Origin: Phascolomyces articulosus
Taxonomy: Eukaryota > Mucoromycota > Mucoromycetes > Mucorales > Lichtheimiaceae
DNA: 64,000 bases
Direction: 5' to 3'
Assembly (NCBI GenBank): GCA_025677815.1
Contig: JAIXMP010000003.1
Coordinates: 992,001-1,056,000 of the forward strand
Part shown: piece by piece, positions 35,034 through 50,587 of the stretch
Position numbering within the stretch: the stretch's first letter is position 1
Layout: each line of letters begins with the position of its first letter
The notes under the pieces: generated by a model
The model's input: the letters and a program-made list of their open reading frames with translations, nothing else
Database searches by the model: none
Told to the model about the DNA's origin: nothing
Translations under genes and position numbers: made by a program

Positions 35034-36194
35034 ATGAATTTTGCGCGACTAAGAAAAGCGACCACCTTATTTTGTTTCATCCTATTAGCATTCACTTTTT
35101 TCGTCGTCTATTCAACAAGCAATACAAAAGAAATTACAACATCAAGTATAACAACACCATTCGATAGTTATTACCAATCCCTTTCCGACCATGAATTAAA
35201 ACAGATGGCCATACTGGGTACCCATCGTGCTTTCGAACTAGATGATCCACGATTACAACCTTTATTAGTTCCACGTCTTCCAGATACACCCGAACATGCA
35301 CGCGTACGTCAATTCATTGTCCATCATTATGAAACGTTGGGTTGGCATGTCGAATTAGATTCTTTTCAAGATGAAACACCGTTTGGTAAAAAGACAATAA
35401 CCAATGTGATTGTGACGCATAATCCAAAAGCTAAAAGACGATTGGTCTTGTCAGCGCATTATGAATCGAAATATTTTAAAGACTTTGAATTTATCGGTGC
35501 GACGGATTCAGCTGTTCCTTGTGCCATCATGATGGATATTGCTCAAACATTAAACCCTTTCTTGGCAAAGGGAAAGGATCATATCACTTTACAAATGGTG
35601 TTTTTTGATGCAGAAGAGGCATTTGTGGAATGGACAGCAGAGGATTCACTTTATGGATCAAGGTAAATAAAAAAAATCATGATGGAGGGGAAGAAGGAAA
35701 CGAGACAAGATATCTTTTTTTAAAAAAAGATTGATAAATATAAAAATAGACATCTTGCTGAAAAATGGGAAAAAACCAATCAATTGGATTCCATTGATGT
35801 CATGGTCCTATTTGATCTTCTTGGTTTTCGTGAAGCTCAAATTACCAATTATTTCCAAGAAACTAGTATTCTCTATCACCGTTTGGAGATGTTGGCTTCA
35901 CGTCTTGCTAAACAAGATTTGTTAGAAACACATTCTACAAAAGAGGATGGGCAGTCTTTAGGATCCTTTTTTAATTCAAGTTCATTCTTGGCTTTCAAGG
36001 GACATTATTTGGAAGATGATCATCAACCTTTTTCACAGCGAGGTGTCAATATTTTGTATATTTTTGGTTATCCTGATCCTTACCATCATACGGTACAAGA
36101 TAATGCATCAATCATTGATCCTTCTGTTGTACGTAATTTGGCGATCCTCTTTCGTTGTTTTGTTTTGGAATATTTGGGAACGACTATAAAATAG
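35034..36194 (+). CDS. Glutaminyl-peptide cyclotransferase-like protein, copy 2
   Basis: Exons 35034-35662 and 35750-36194 give 357 residues, a close paralogue of the gene at 32696-33855. There is an N-terminal anchor/signal (LFCFILLAFTFFVVYS). Asp158 in GATDSAVP and Glu194-Glu195 in FFDAEEAF are kept, as are VLFDLLG and EDDHQPF. The C-terminal active-site loop differs: the usual P-x-V-W-H is replaced by YPDPYHHTVQDN, so the conserved Trp is a Tyr (321), followed by His322-His323, and the preceding HIIP is YIFG. One His can still serve as zinc ligand, so it may be active with altered specificity, or a non-cyclase binding protein. Which is true cannot be told from sequence. Confidence 0.9.
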
Positions 36195-37627
36195 AAAAAG
36201 AAAAAATGTATACGTTCAATTGGAGGTAGTAAGGTGCTTGGTCCTCTTCCTTTTGAGGCTTTCCTACCATTGCATAATAAAATAATAATAAAACAAGGCC
36301 ATATCATCACTCATTAGCTCATAATACAATAAACTATTATTCCTTCCGGTATTGTATCATCGCCATCAATCATATTATCAATTTTGTTGACGTAAATATC
36401 ATATCGTCTCAGTTAGCACTTTATTACTTTGTAACCACATTATGTATAGGTGCATCGCTTTACACTATTTTGAATATACACCAGGTGTCACAAATTTTAC
36501 AAATGGATAAATATTATTTTTATATAATGCATCGAAGATCATCGTTAGCATGATCAGCAGTAGTATTAGAAAGAAGAGCGTACATAGATAGCCATGGCTC
36601 GTATTATTTTCATTCACAATCTTTCAGGCTGCAAAAGATACAGATTGGTCGAATCAGTTCCTTTTCTGCTTACAGGATTTTTTCCAGGAATCCAAGTCTC
36701 TTCCTATATGTAAAAATGACATGGAATTAAATTAAGTAAATATCATTTGAAATTTATTTTCTTCTACCATTTCTTCAATATGTTGGGGAAACAAAAGAAA
36801 GTCTGTATCAATATAGAAAAACAACTAAAATAGAGGAAGAGATAGAGAAGATGAAAGTCTGTATTAAGTATTATCCTTCTACTTGATTCCTCCCATCTTC
36901 CATATATAATCTCTTAATACATCGTTGTTTACTGAATAGGTTTTTGATCATTGAATCCGGTTGAAACGCGGCTTTATTGTAAAGAATAAGATGTCAATGG
37001 TAACATCATAAACTGTACATAAAGTGATGCTGATAGTGATAACTCTTACAATTATAAGAAACAAGGTAGTCTATCCATATATGTATATTGTACACATTTG
37101 AACCATAAAGCATACTTATACACTTGATCTCAACTCTTCTCTTTTTCTATTTAGAATGCTTACATCTTTTTTTTCGACGGTCCGAATACCCGGTCCCGAA
37201 GCCTTTAACCCGCTTTTCTTATTGGAATATAATGCAGAAAAAAGAACAAGGTTTAAATTTCATAACCACTTGTTGTTGTATCCTAAACTCTCTTTTTTCA
37301 TATCAATGCTTCAATATTTATTGGGTTATAAATTATAAAGATATTGGCTTGGGCTTTTATAAAGTACATCCCATTAGATTAATTCGAGGCTTTGCTTTTG
37401 GGTGTGTAAACCACTATGCACACATGTGTGTGCAACCAATGTTTTATTTTTATAAAAAAAACAATCCCCGCTTTCGTTCAATGGTGAATGCGTAAGGTGG
37501 TGTGGGTAGGCGATGATCTAACAAGAAGGACCTGACTCAAAAAAAAAAGCCTGCCTTTTTTCTTCTTTTGCTTCTTTTTTCTTTACTACTCTTTTTTTTT
37601 ACGTGTTTTATTCACCATTTATTAACA
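36195..37627. other. Gene-free interval before kinase
   Basis: AT-rich. Plus-strand open frames at 37,124-37,495 have no domain-like content and are not supported. A pyrimidine-rich leader directly precedes the ATG at 37628. Confidence 0.5.
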
Positions 37628-39463
<1,836 letters not shown>

Positions 39464-40267
39464 ATCTATATCTATATATAAAATAATAAATGTAATTTAT
39501 CCATCATTCAACCCATCTTCTTTATCTCATTCAAAAATACTTTTTATATAATCCACCAAAAAGAAAAATGTTATATTCGTCGTTTTCTATAGTTTCAATT
39601 TGTTTGTTCCTTTTTCTTCCTACACAATAACAACAACACACAGACACCTTTGTAGTAGCATTTTTTTTTCTTCTTTTTTCGTAACTTGTAGTTGTAGTTA
39701 AAGTATGATATGTATGTATGTTTACCCATATAATTTTTTTTTATAATGAAAAAAAAATTGAAAAAACGTTTTTCCAAATAATAACAATAATATGATTTCC
39801 TTCTGAAAATGGGAATGGATCGTGTCAAATATGAATAACAAAGTGTGGAGAATGAGTGTGAATACATATGAGAAAAATGATGAAGATGACTGTGAAATGG
39901 ATAGATATGGTAAAATAGTCATGAAATGAATGAATGGTATTTATGGAAAAGAAAGATGTTTTGCCGTAATTGTTATTAAAGAAGTCGCTCATTGGATGAT
40001 GCTCGGAACGAACCGCCCGCGATTTATTTGTAGACCAAGTAAATTTCGGTTATACGATTTCACGTACGCGATGGATCAGAAAATTGTGAAAAAAAAAATT
40101 CCCCTGCTAATCAAAACGTTCCATCAGCTACAATTTGTTGGGGGGAGGGGAACCAAATGTAGAAAATATATAAAACCCTTCCTTTTTTTTCACTTTTTGC
40201 ATCATCAAATAACTCTTCTTTTTCTTCTTCATCTCATTTTATATTTTTGTTTAAAAAAAGAACCAAT
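39464..40267. other. Intergenic, promoter of ACH1
   Basis: AT-rich 3' flank of the kinase, then an upstream region with a G-rich patch at 40141-40150 and a TATA element. The open frame at 39,930-40,292 is not supported; it overlaps the promoter and the first exon of ACH1 in another frame. Confidence 0.5.
40167..40175 (+). promoter_or_regulatory. TATA box of ACH1
   Basis: TATATAAAA lies about 93 bases before the ACH1 ATG at 40268, preceded 20 bases upstream by a GGGGGAGGGG patch and followed by a CT-rich leader. Consistent with a strongly transcribed metabolic gene. Confidence 0.55.
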
Positions 40268-42346
40268 ATGGCATCTATCAGTGCAGCCTTGAAATCACGC
40301 GTTCGTCGCCCTCAATACTTGGAAAAGGTCATGAAGGCCGAAGATACAATTAAATTTTTTAAGCCTGGACAGTAAGTCATCATTGACTTTATATTTTACA
40401 GAAAAACAGTAATGATTTTTGACATAAATTTTTGACATTAAGAAAAATTTTCTAATTTTTTTTTTTCTCATGAATTGATAATGATCATGAATAATGATAA
40501 TATTATAGATACATGGGCTGGTCCGGATTTACAGGTGTTGGTTATCCCAAGATGATTCCTACTGCATTAGCAGATCATGTTGAAAAGAATAATTTACAAG
40601 GACAACTTAAATTCAATTTATTTGTTGGCGCGTCGACGGGTGCTGAAACAGAAGACAGATGGGCTAGTTTGGACATGATCGATCGCCGCTATCCCCATCA
40701 AGTCGGCAAGAATATCAAAAAAGGTATTAATGCCGGTCGGATTCGATTCGCTGATAAGCATCTGTCCATGTTTCCCCAAGACTTGGTGTACGGTTTTTAC
40801 ACCAAAGACAAGGAAGGAAGTAAAAATTTAGACATCGCTATTGTTGAAGCGACTGCCATTCAAGAAGATGGGAGTGTTATCTTGGGTGCTTCCGTAGGTG
40901 CTTCGCCTGAATTGTTACAAATGGCAGACAAGATTATTATTGAAGTCAATACAAGTATTCCTTCCTTTGAAGGTTTGCATGATATCACCATGTGTAGACA
41001 ACCACCCAGTCGATTGCCTTATTTGATTTTGGGTCCTGAAGACCGTATTGGCACTGTAAGAAAGACGAATAAAAAAAAAAGTACCCAAAAAAAAGTTTTT
41101 TTCTTAATATTGACTTAGAAAAATAATGCTATTTTATTTATTTATTTTATTAGGCTGGTGTTCCTATCGATCCAGAAAAGGTCATTGCTGTTGTTGAAAG
41201 TGATAAACCAGATAACACTGGCCCAAATGCTCCAGCTGATGATATGTCTGAAGCCATTGCTGGTCATTTAATTGAATTTTTATCCCATGAAGTCAATCAA
41301 GGCCGTTTGCCTGATAACTTATTGCCTATTCAATCAGGTATTGGTAATATTGCTAATGCCGTCGTCGGGGGTCTTGCCAATGGACCTTTCCATGATGTCT
41401 CTGTGTTTACAGAAGTGCTTCAAGATACATTTTTGGACTTTTTCGAATCCGAAAAACTCAAGTATGCAAGTGCCACTTCAATTCGTTTCTCACCCGATGG
41501 ATTTAAACGTTTCTATGACAACTGGGAATACTATCGCGTAAGTACCAAATAAAGAAGTAGTAATAGCGGTATATTTTTACTGTTATGGTACATCATGCCA
41601 TATGGGCACTTTGGAAGAACTCCGAGAATGGACAAATACTAAACCATCACCACGTTTTTTCTTTCTTTCTTATTATTAGACAATGTTGGTTTTGAGATCC
41701 CAACAAGTTAGTAATTCACCAGAAATCATCCGTCGTTTGGGTTGTATTGCTATGAATACAGTAAGTAAATAGATTATTATTAATTCTAATTATTAATATC
41801 TTACTATAAAAAAAATTTCCATCTCTTTTTTTTTTTTTTGGCCCCCAAAAAAAAAAAATATGAATTCTAATTTTCTTTTTATTTTAGCCTGTTGAAGTAG
41901 ATATCTATGCCCATGCCAATTCAACCATGGTATGTGGTTCTGGTATGTTGAATGGTATTGGTGGTTCAGCCGACTTTTTACGTAATGGTAAATTGAGTAT
42001 TATGCATACACCTTCTGCACGACCTACCAAGAGTGATCCCACTGGTATTTCTTGTGTTGTTCCATTTGTAACGCATGTGGATCAAACTGAACACGATTTG
42101 GATGTTATTGTTACTGAACAAGGTTTGGCTGATTTACGTGGTTTATGTCCACGCGACAGAGCTCTTGTAGTTATTGACAAGTGTGCTCATCCTGATTATA
42201 AACCCATGCTCAAGGAATACTATGAATCTAGTTTGAAGGATTGTTTGGCTGCTGGTCGTGGTCATGAACCTCACAATCTTGAACGCGCTTTCAAGATGCA
42301 CATCAACCTTATGAAGAATGGTACCATGAAGCTTGATTCTTGGTAA
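40268..42346 (+). CDS. ACH1: Acetyl-CoA hydrolase / CoA-transferase Ach1
   Basis: Five exons (40268-40371, 40509-41055, 41154-41537, 41680-41760, 41888-42346) give 524 residues, very close to the usual Ach1 length of about 525. Recognisable family blocks: [71 protein letters not shown]-type loop with [12 protein letters not shown], and [20 protein letters not shown]. In yeasts and filamentous fungi this mitochondrial enzyme moves CoA between acetyl-CoA, succinate, propionate and acetate. It is needed for acetate handling and detoxifies propionyl-CoA. The N-terminus is basic (KSRVRR) without acidic residues for 18 positions, compatible with mitochondrial import. All intron junctions fall between well conserved segments. 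Confidence 0.97.
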
Positions 42347-44277
42347 ATCAAATCTTCAATTAAAAAAATTGATTTTTCCTCATTTCCTTCCTGTATAGTT
42401 ATCCATAAAAATCTACCCATCCCATCCTATCTTATCTTTTTTTCATTCCATCATATTTCTGTTTCAATGTAATTTAGAATCCTTATATATTAACTTCCTT
42501 TTTTTTTCCTTTTCAAATAATAATAATAATAAATATGAATTATTTTTCTTGTTCTTTTGCTTTCAATAATCTTTTCTTCCGATTTTATTAAGAATATTAT
42601 TAGTATTATTTCACATATTAATATAAAGTTGTTTACTTGCTTTGGTTATCTATTTTTTTTATTACAACCAAAAGAAGATATGATAACAACAAAATGAAAG
42701 TTTGGGAGATGATAGCTTGATATCAATTTTTGGGGGAGATAGATTTTATGCAGTTATTCTAGTGTTTTTTGAATTAAATTATCCGGCAAAATGATTACCT
42801 AGAAAAAAAAAGCTGTCATTCCGCATCTTGGCAATTTTATTGGCTCGTGTTACCTTTCAATGATTTATTGTAGATCGATTGAATTGTCGTGCGAAAAATA
42901 TAAAAAAAAAAACCTGGATCAAAAAGAAGACAATATCTTCATAAACTCTATTTGTAAGTAATCCATGCGATTATCATATTTTAAGGATGTGGGGTTGAAA
43001 ATGTCTATTTTTTTGCATAAATTCTTGGTAGCCAGTCACTGGAGGAATAATCTTCCATTCTTTGGAACCAACGGTACAAGTATTTTAATTTTTTTTTATA
43101 GCTTTGATTATCTTTACATATGGATCTCCTCTCTTCCTCTTCTTACTTATTCTTTATTATACCTGTGTAATCGTTTTTCCATTCCATTCTTTCTTTTTTT
43201 CCTTCCTTGGCAAAAGAAGAGTATATTTCCCATCGACACATGTTTATCAACAATAGAAACTAGCATTCATATGTGCACTTGTATTAAAAAAAAACTTTAT
43301 TATACATGAACCGACTTTCACGCCATCGACATATGAACTATCACCATTTTCAAGGAAAATATTATTACCATCCCATGGTCATTTCTTCATCGTTTTCTTT
43401 TTTGTTCCATTCTTTAACTTTATCTGTTAACTGGATGGTATACACCATTGTGTAAACTTTCACATGATTCTTCTTTCGATGATAATTAAAGAAGAGGTTT
43501 TGCTTACGACGAGTATTTTTTTTAAAAAAAAAACGATACAGTCCTCATGTATCAGAATTAATTTGGCTAGTAAATGCAACAATAATGATTTTCATATACA
43601 CCTCATCTAAACATACTACGTATTTATGGATATGTACCTCTTTTCACCTGACCACTATTAGTAATTTAATCTTTTGTAAAAAAAAAAAAAAATAGTAAAG
43701 ATTCTCTTGTTTCCCATAAAACAACTTTATATGTCATATTCAATTATTTATTTCAAAAATTAATATCTAATGACAAATCCAAGTAAATTCTCATATATTG
43801 ACCCCGTATAACCCTATATGAAGACTGTTTGGGAGGATTAAATGGCAATTGGGTAGTTCGATCTGATTTTTGTATTGAGATATAGTTTTTTTTTATGTTA
43901 TTACTATATATATTTGCTGCCGGGGGAGATTAGTGATACTGACGATATAATGGTTATTGGAGACAATGTTACCCCAGAATGTTTAAGTAGTTTCATCAAT
44001 AATCTATATCTCCCTATTCGAAAGATTGAGTTCCTCAGCCAGTGATATAGTAAAATAAAAGATAAAATGAGCAAAACAGAAAATATGTTGCGTGGATCAA
44101 GGGACTAAGGAAGAAAAATATATATATTGTATGTTTCCAGTATTATATTATTCGTCGAGATGTGGATCCAGTGATAGTGGTACCATCGTTCCTTTTTTAT
44201 TTGAGAGAAAATGAAATAATATATAAAGGGATACTATTTAATATTTGTAGACACCATCATATTTTCTCTTGAGAGCT
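42347..44277. other. Gene-poor interval
   Basis: AT-rich 3' flank of ACH1 and spacer, with a T8A10 palindrome at 43516-43533. Hydrophobic open frames such as 42,965-43,309 are not supported. Confidence 0.5.
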
Positions 44278-45520
44278 CGCTCCTGGTATTCAACCGTTGG
44301 TTTTTAGAGATGTCTACTCATGGTCAACCATCTCAAACCATTCTTTTGATAATTTGTTAAAAGTGGATCCAAATTCTCCTGTCCTCGATATTCATGAGGA
44401 ACAACTCCTTTTTCAATAGCAAATGCAACAGCAACAAGCAGTATCAGAATCAGTAGCACCAACAGCAACCACATCTTCAACAAGATGTGTCGTCATCAGA
44501 ACAACAACCAGTATGGGCTATGGGTTTAATCAAAAGATTGGATACACTAGAAAATGTACAACGCCTTAACGATCCTTTTGTATCAGCTCTTCCTCCTCAA
44601 GAAACTGAATTCAGATCTTATCCAGCATTTATACAAGCTTTACCTGTTATCGAATATGTTTTTTTTTTCGTCATCCTTTACTCAAAGCTGGACAGAACCG
44701 TTTTTTGGCAGATTGTGGATGATTCAATTATTGATTGAATATGATCAACATTTTTTCTTTCTTTATCGGAAGTATATAAGGAACTCTTGATAATTATTGA
44801 ATAATTTGATAAACTTATATTGGATGATAATAATGGTGATCGTAATATGAGTAGCTTGAATGGATGAATGCTTTCAGTATCTCTCTTACGCAGACTTCCA
44901 GATTTAGTTGTCCTGGTATGTACTAAAGTGGCGGGGGTGTTTGAATATAATCATTTTTTCTTGAGATTTTTATGGCAGGGTTACACTTGATGATTATTGA
45001 CATCATATTGTCCTTTATCGTATAATAATATATAACACCATAAAGATCCCTGGATGAAGCTTCAAGACGTGACCATTGGTATTTTAGTATAAGCTATACT
45101 CAGTGAAAATGTGAGCAAATTGAATATTCTCCATATTCAGTAAGTTCAATTGCTTTTAGATACATCGCCAAATCCAAAGCAATGCACCATATATATTATA
45201 CTAACTTTTTACTGTAAAGGACGAAGATCAAAATTGGTAGATAGCTATGCGCCCATGGCATCGCAGTATCCTTGTTTGAAACTGTATTGAGCTTCATTAA
45301 CTCTCATCCAATTATTATTGCCCGAGAGCCAAAATGATTAAACATATTTTTTCTACTATTCAGTGTGATCTTGATGGCTTGGCGGATAAAGTTATGAGCC
45401 AAGCAGCTTACCATCCAAATCTCCACCAGGCGTATGAATCATTCGCGAAAATTCTTTACTACAAATGGGTACACATAGATTACGAAGAGTCTCTTTAATT
45501 GAAAAACGCTTTAATGAATC
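44278..45520 (+). pseudogene. Decayed coding locus, identity unclear
   Basis: Several plus-strand segments read like protein but lie in different frames and are broken by stops: an RSWYST segment near 44,278-44,300, FRDVYSWSTISNHSFDNLL (44,312-44,370), a segment with QQPVWAMGLIKRLDTLENVQ and PPQETEFRSYPAFIQALPVI (44,505-44,655) ending at a T8 run, and CDLDGLADKVMSQAAYHPN (45,365-45,420). Simple splicing does not join them into one frame. The mix suggests a degenerated multi-exon gene; the SWYST and Leu/Cys spacing hint at an F-box/LRR type protein, but this is weak. Boundaries are approximate. Confidence 0.3.
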
Positions 45521-46846
45521 AGTCATCAGTCAAATCAACAAGTGAATGTCATCATATTAAATAACTTGTATTATTTGTATCATGATGATTAATTATGCAT
45601 AAAAAAGAAGAGATTAGCATATTGTTCTATACATATTTGATTATTAGCGGGTAAAAAAATAATTGGTATATTCTCAAGCGAGAGAAAAAAACGCAAATAT
45701 AAGCAAAGTCAGTTGATCGCAAGGATACCGGATACAAAGTGGATGATGCTATAATTTTTACATCCAAACTTTGAATATATATAAATATACCAAAGCTGGG
45801 TTGAAAGAACGAAGCACGTCGTTAATGTGGATAAACAAAGTAATTATATCAAAATCATACTCGGCGTTATATAGAGAGAATGCCAAGTCCAAAGTATGTA
45901 ACATCTCCATTATGCACAAATATCGTCCAATTCCCTTCCATGAATGATGAAGTGGAAGGGCGTTTACAAACAATAATGTTAAATGTGGTCACATGACGAA
46001 GAATGCGTATAATGGATTAGTACTTTTTGTGGTGTCAAGAACCATTGGTTGGTAGTGTATTAATCCAGGGTGATAGTATGAAACATTCATCATGATATTG
46101 GAATTTACTTAAATACATGAACTCGTGGGGCTTATTGAAACAAAGCTATTCCAAGATATCAAGTCCATAGTGTCACTTCGTTATTAGTTCAATACCTTAT
46201 GGCATTGAAGGTAAAATTGGGTCGATACTATATATGTCCATAAATCATCATCAATATACATATCTGGCATACAGTAATGAAAATCTGGTAATTACCTATA
46301 GAATATTATTTTGCGGAGCACTGCAGCAAGGATTATCGATCAGACAGCACAGCGAACCATATATTCCTCTCCTCAATCATATTTAGAACTTAAAAGTTAT
46401 AACAAAAAAAGGTTATAATTGGTCATCCTTCAAAATTCACTTTTTACATACATTTTTATCTGGGTTATATATGCTTATATTTATTGGTAACTATTTGACA
46501 AAAAAAAAGTCTTTGAATGTAATGATCCATCAGACTGGACTATTTTTCTTTTTTTTTCAACTTCTTTTATACATAATCGAGTAAATATTTGTCTATTTAT
46601 ATTGTACAGCACTGACAGGAAGCAAAACAAACCCAAGGAAAGTAGTCATTGGGGAAAGAGACCACCCAGGATCTTTTTTTTATATATTATTTTTCTGTTA
46701 TAATTTAAGTTACAAATAAAAATACGTATAGCAAAAAATAGGATCGAATGGATTAAATTACACATGGACCACATGACGTGAAAAGTGCATAATATCAGAG
46801 TTATTGACTTCAAAAGCTGTTATGATGGTGGAGTAAATTTTCAACT
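45521..46846. other. Gene-poor interval
   Basis: AT-rich spacer. A 71-residue minus-strand open frame (45758-45973, with SWKGIGRYLCIMEMLHTLDL) is protein-like but isolated, and may be another relic. Nothing else is supported. Confidence 0.4.
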
Positions 46847-49037
46847 CTACTCAAAATTACATGTAAGATTACACTTTTGTCCAGACTTAAATCCGGATTC
46901 CAATAAAATTTCTGTTGTACCAAAATGCATTCTAATCAATAAAAATCACATTGTATAAAAATACATCATATTAGTAATATAGTATCAGCCTTTAGAACAA
47001 GAAGAAATTATATGGTTTTTTTTTTTTTACCTATCATTCATATATACCCGCTCATCATTCTTTATACCCGGCATTTCAGGAATAGTTATTGACATTGTGG
47101 CAATGCGATAGACACCTGGATCATCACAATAACGTGGGACGGTGTCGTTCTCAGTTGCATAAAGATGAATAGTGACTGATTTGCCCTTTTCATACGCAAC
47201 CGAAAATTCTTGTTTGATACAATGATCGACTGGCAATTCTTCATTTTTTGTTACATATACTGAGAATCTATTTCTACATTTTACGCCATCTGGTTTAACC
47301 ACTCGTTTGGAAGGTGGATCAAGTTCTTCATCAAAGGGTCTATTAACATTGGTACCGTACGTTCGTCGTGATATCCGTGAGACAACCACTCGGGGGTTAA
47401 TACCATAATATGCAGCCCCACGAACAACAGCTAAAGCAGCACGTTCTGCAGGGCATACAATATGTTTTACTTTGGTATCTTGAAAAACCTTGTGGATGCT
47501 TTGGTATAAATACTTTGACGAACCAAATCCACCAACAAGGAAGAGATATTCTAACCGTTTATCATGTATTTTTCGATATTGCTGTTCAATAAGCGATATC
47601 TATTGTATCATCCATACATAAATAAATATTCAAGTACATCCTCTCTCACCTTTATTTATTATAAATTTTTCATGAGTGAGAGAGCCTTATTTTCAACACT
47701 CATGCCCATACTTACCACCTTATCCACTACTGGATCAAATACTTTTTTCTTGAGCTCAAGATTTGATAATTTTAAAATTCCTTCATCCAAATATCCATCT
47801 TCTTGATCTTGTTTTCGTACACTTGCTGGTAAATCCTCCACTCTTATTGAACGTGGCAATTCCAAAAAGAAATCATCCACTCCATTAAATTCTGATTTTA
47901 TAGTGCCAATAAAATATTCCATCATGGTGTTCATTTCTCGTGGATTGACTTTGTTCATGACATGTGTTCCCAATTTTGACTTGAGTAATTCTCGATAACG
48001 AGCATCCAAAAATACGCTTCCACAGCTTTCACCCATTCCTTTGGTTACTTCTTTCAACTCTCGTTTTTTAGCATCTCTTGTAAAATCCACTTGAAAAACA
48101 ATTAAATCAACGGTACCACCTCCTGCATCACAGACCATGATACGATCCTTATCTTTAAAGTTTACTTGATCCGCCATGGTTTCTTCACAATACAAGGCGG
48201 CTGCTTCGGGTTCTGAAACAAGAATAAGTCGATCGGGTGGATCCAAAGGTTTAATGAGACCTGCTTGAACAGCTGCTTGTCGCATTAAAGATTTTGCCTT
48301 GTCTGACCATACTGCAGGGACGGTAAGACAATAGCGAAAAGTATCTGGTTGATAATTCTGAGCAAAACCACGCGATACTTCTTCTAACGTGTGCTTGTGT
48401 AATGCCGCCAAATAATCTGCTACTGCCTGCAATGGCGTCCTATCATATTTCACATAGTTAATTTATACAGTACTACATGACATGTATTCCTTACTTACAA
48501 TTCATTTTCGAGAGGTGATCTGTGTAAAGATTCATCTAAATGGAGTTTAAATTGTGAAAGAAGTACATTTTCCTTATCAGCACGCGGTTTCAACATAATC
48601 TTCTTTGCGGTATAACCCCATTCTAATAACGTCGGTTGCTTGTATACCGTGGATTTTTGCTGTTGGTTACGACGTGGGTAAACTGAAAGGGTTGGAACCT
48701 TTGGATAAAAATTACCGCCTTTCTGTGGCCTATTCATAAATATTTTTATTTAATAAAGTTAAAAAAAAAGTACTCTTCTCTGAAGAGGAAATAACCTTAT
48801 ACTGGCTGTTCCTGAAACTTGTTTCGGTACACTGACATTTTCAAGTTCCTGGAGCTGGAATGTTTTTTTTTTTTTTTTCATGAGATTTGTAGATCCTTAC
48901 CAATTCTGAACGTCGAACACTTCTGTCGGTGTAGTATGAGTGAATGCATAAGCAGCCCCTGAATACGTTGTACCGAAATCATATGCAATAACCACCCTAT
49001 ATTTGGAAGATTTTTGTTGTGGATTTGACAGAGCCAT
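46847..49037 (-). CDS. HSPA12-type Hsp70-like ATPase
   Basis: Five exons on the minus strand: 49037-48901, 48729-48499, 48439-47716, 47599-47031 and 46931-46847, giving 581 residues in phase. The actin/Hsp70 nucleotide-binding motifs are present in order: phosphate 1 VVIAYDFGTTYSGAAYAF, FRYCLTVPAVWSDKAK, LVSEPEAAALY, phosphate 2 MVCDAGGGTVDLIVF, and the adenosine motif EYLFLVGGFGSSKYLY. There is no canonical Hsp70 substrate-binding domain or EEVD; a ~200-residue C-terminal region replaces it. This is the layout of HSPA12A/B-like proteins, which are multicopy in Mucoromycota and Basidiomycota and whose substrates are unknown. The short fifth exon supplies the last 28 residues and the stop; it is the least certain piece, since reading through would end soon after 47031. 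Confidence 0.9.
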
Positions 49038-50587
49038 TTTTTTTTTTTTGGCGATTGCCAATGGATAAAAAACGATTAGAAAAAAAAGTTTGTCAATAGA
49101 CAAAGAGCCACTGGTATGTATACTAATTTTTATTTTTATTTTTTTCGCCAAGTATGATCTGCTGACTGCACTGGGACACATTTGTACTTACACACACTCT
49201 CTCTATCAATCAATCAAAAAAGTGTTACACCCAGCCAAAAGTTTGTAATGTGCACAATTTCAAAGTAACCACAATAGTATCATTGTTCAAGGATTTGTTG
49301 TCATAAATTTACATTAGGTAAGGACAAAGCCAAAACTTAAACGCGCCATAATCTGATGTAATGGAGGCGTGGTCCATTTCACCAGATCTTGATTCTGAAA
49401 AGGAAATTTGATGGCAATCACCTATTATGTTATTATATATGTTTATTCTCTATAACCTATAAAACTCATGATGGAGCAGTATAGAAATGAAGCTAAGCCT
49501 AAACTAATAAAAAATTCTTGAGATAAAAATGTTGAGATACCCAGTTGTATCTCATTTTAAACCTTTAACTATTACGATATCTATTTTGAGATGATAATTC
49601 TTATTGTTCTATACGTGTTTCTCGATTATTATTGAGCTTTAGAAACACAATCCGTTATAGTTTATACACCTATTAGTATATTATTGACATTATACGACCA
49701 ACTATATGCAATTGAGAAAATAACGTAGCATTCTAAAGGTATACATAAAAATATTCATATGACTGTAATAGTTAATGTTTTTAATTGGTAACTTATATTG
49801 TTTGTATAAAAATAGTCCAGCGATGCATAAAAAAATAAACCAAATCTTGCCTAGACTCAATTTAACTTTTTTTGGATTTCCATTTTCTTGGAAAACGCTA
49901 TCACCAATTTTAGTTTAGCTTTTCATGCCATTTTTTTTTAGTCCTTATGGTAACTAAAAAATGAATGGGATAACAGAATTGACACTTGTTGATAGAAATT
50001 ATAATAATAATAAAAGTAGTAGTAGAAGTATTATAGTATTGTTTAATTATCACCTGGGATAACTCTATTACTATGACTATATCATTTTATTTATAGTACA
50101 AAGTCATCTTTTTCGGTGAAGAAAAAAAGGATTATTTCCTAATATCCACGATGGACGGTTACAGCTGGTTTCAATTTATAGTAATTCGATTATACCTACT
50201 CTTTTAAACAAAAAAAAAATATGAGGAATTGCAATGCTTTTTACATATCACAACAGGAGACGAGTGAATCCAGAAGATGAAGAAGAATATTGTTATATTT
50301 ATTTCTCAATGAGGAGATATATTCATTCCTTTATTCTTTCTATTCAAAAACATACAATTACACTAATAGAAATAAAAGAATTTCATCATGGTATTTAATA
50401 GAATACTTTCCTTATTTGAATATCCGATTTTTCAGCCAACAACAATTGATGAAAATACAGGTACATACATACAAAAAAAAAAAGTTTCTTCCCTCTCTCT
50501 TTCTTTCTTCTTCTACCAAAACCCCCATTCTTAAATCATCACCCTACCTCCACTCCCCTCCTCCCCCCTTTTTTTGCAACATTAGCA
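49038..50587. other. Divergent intergenic region
   Basis: 1.5 kb between the HSPA12-like start (minus) and the HExxH-protein start (plus), AT-rich with a CT-rich leader at 50,480-50,580. No ORF or RNA gene is supported. Confidence 0.5.

Noticed and set aside
37124..37495. 123-residue plus-strand ORF upstream of the kinase
   Set aside because: Composition is hydrophobic and random, no start context, no domain-like blocks.
48776..48856. Open segment (ELENVSVPKQVSGTASI) inside the first intron of the HSPA12-like gene
   Set aside because: From the exon 1 donor it is entered in the wrong phase at the visible acceptors and hits a stop. Direct splicing to 48729 restores the conserved frame (NW|PQKGG).
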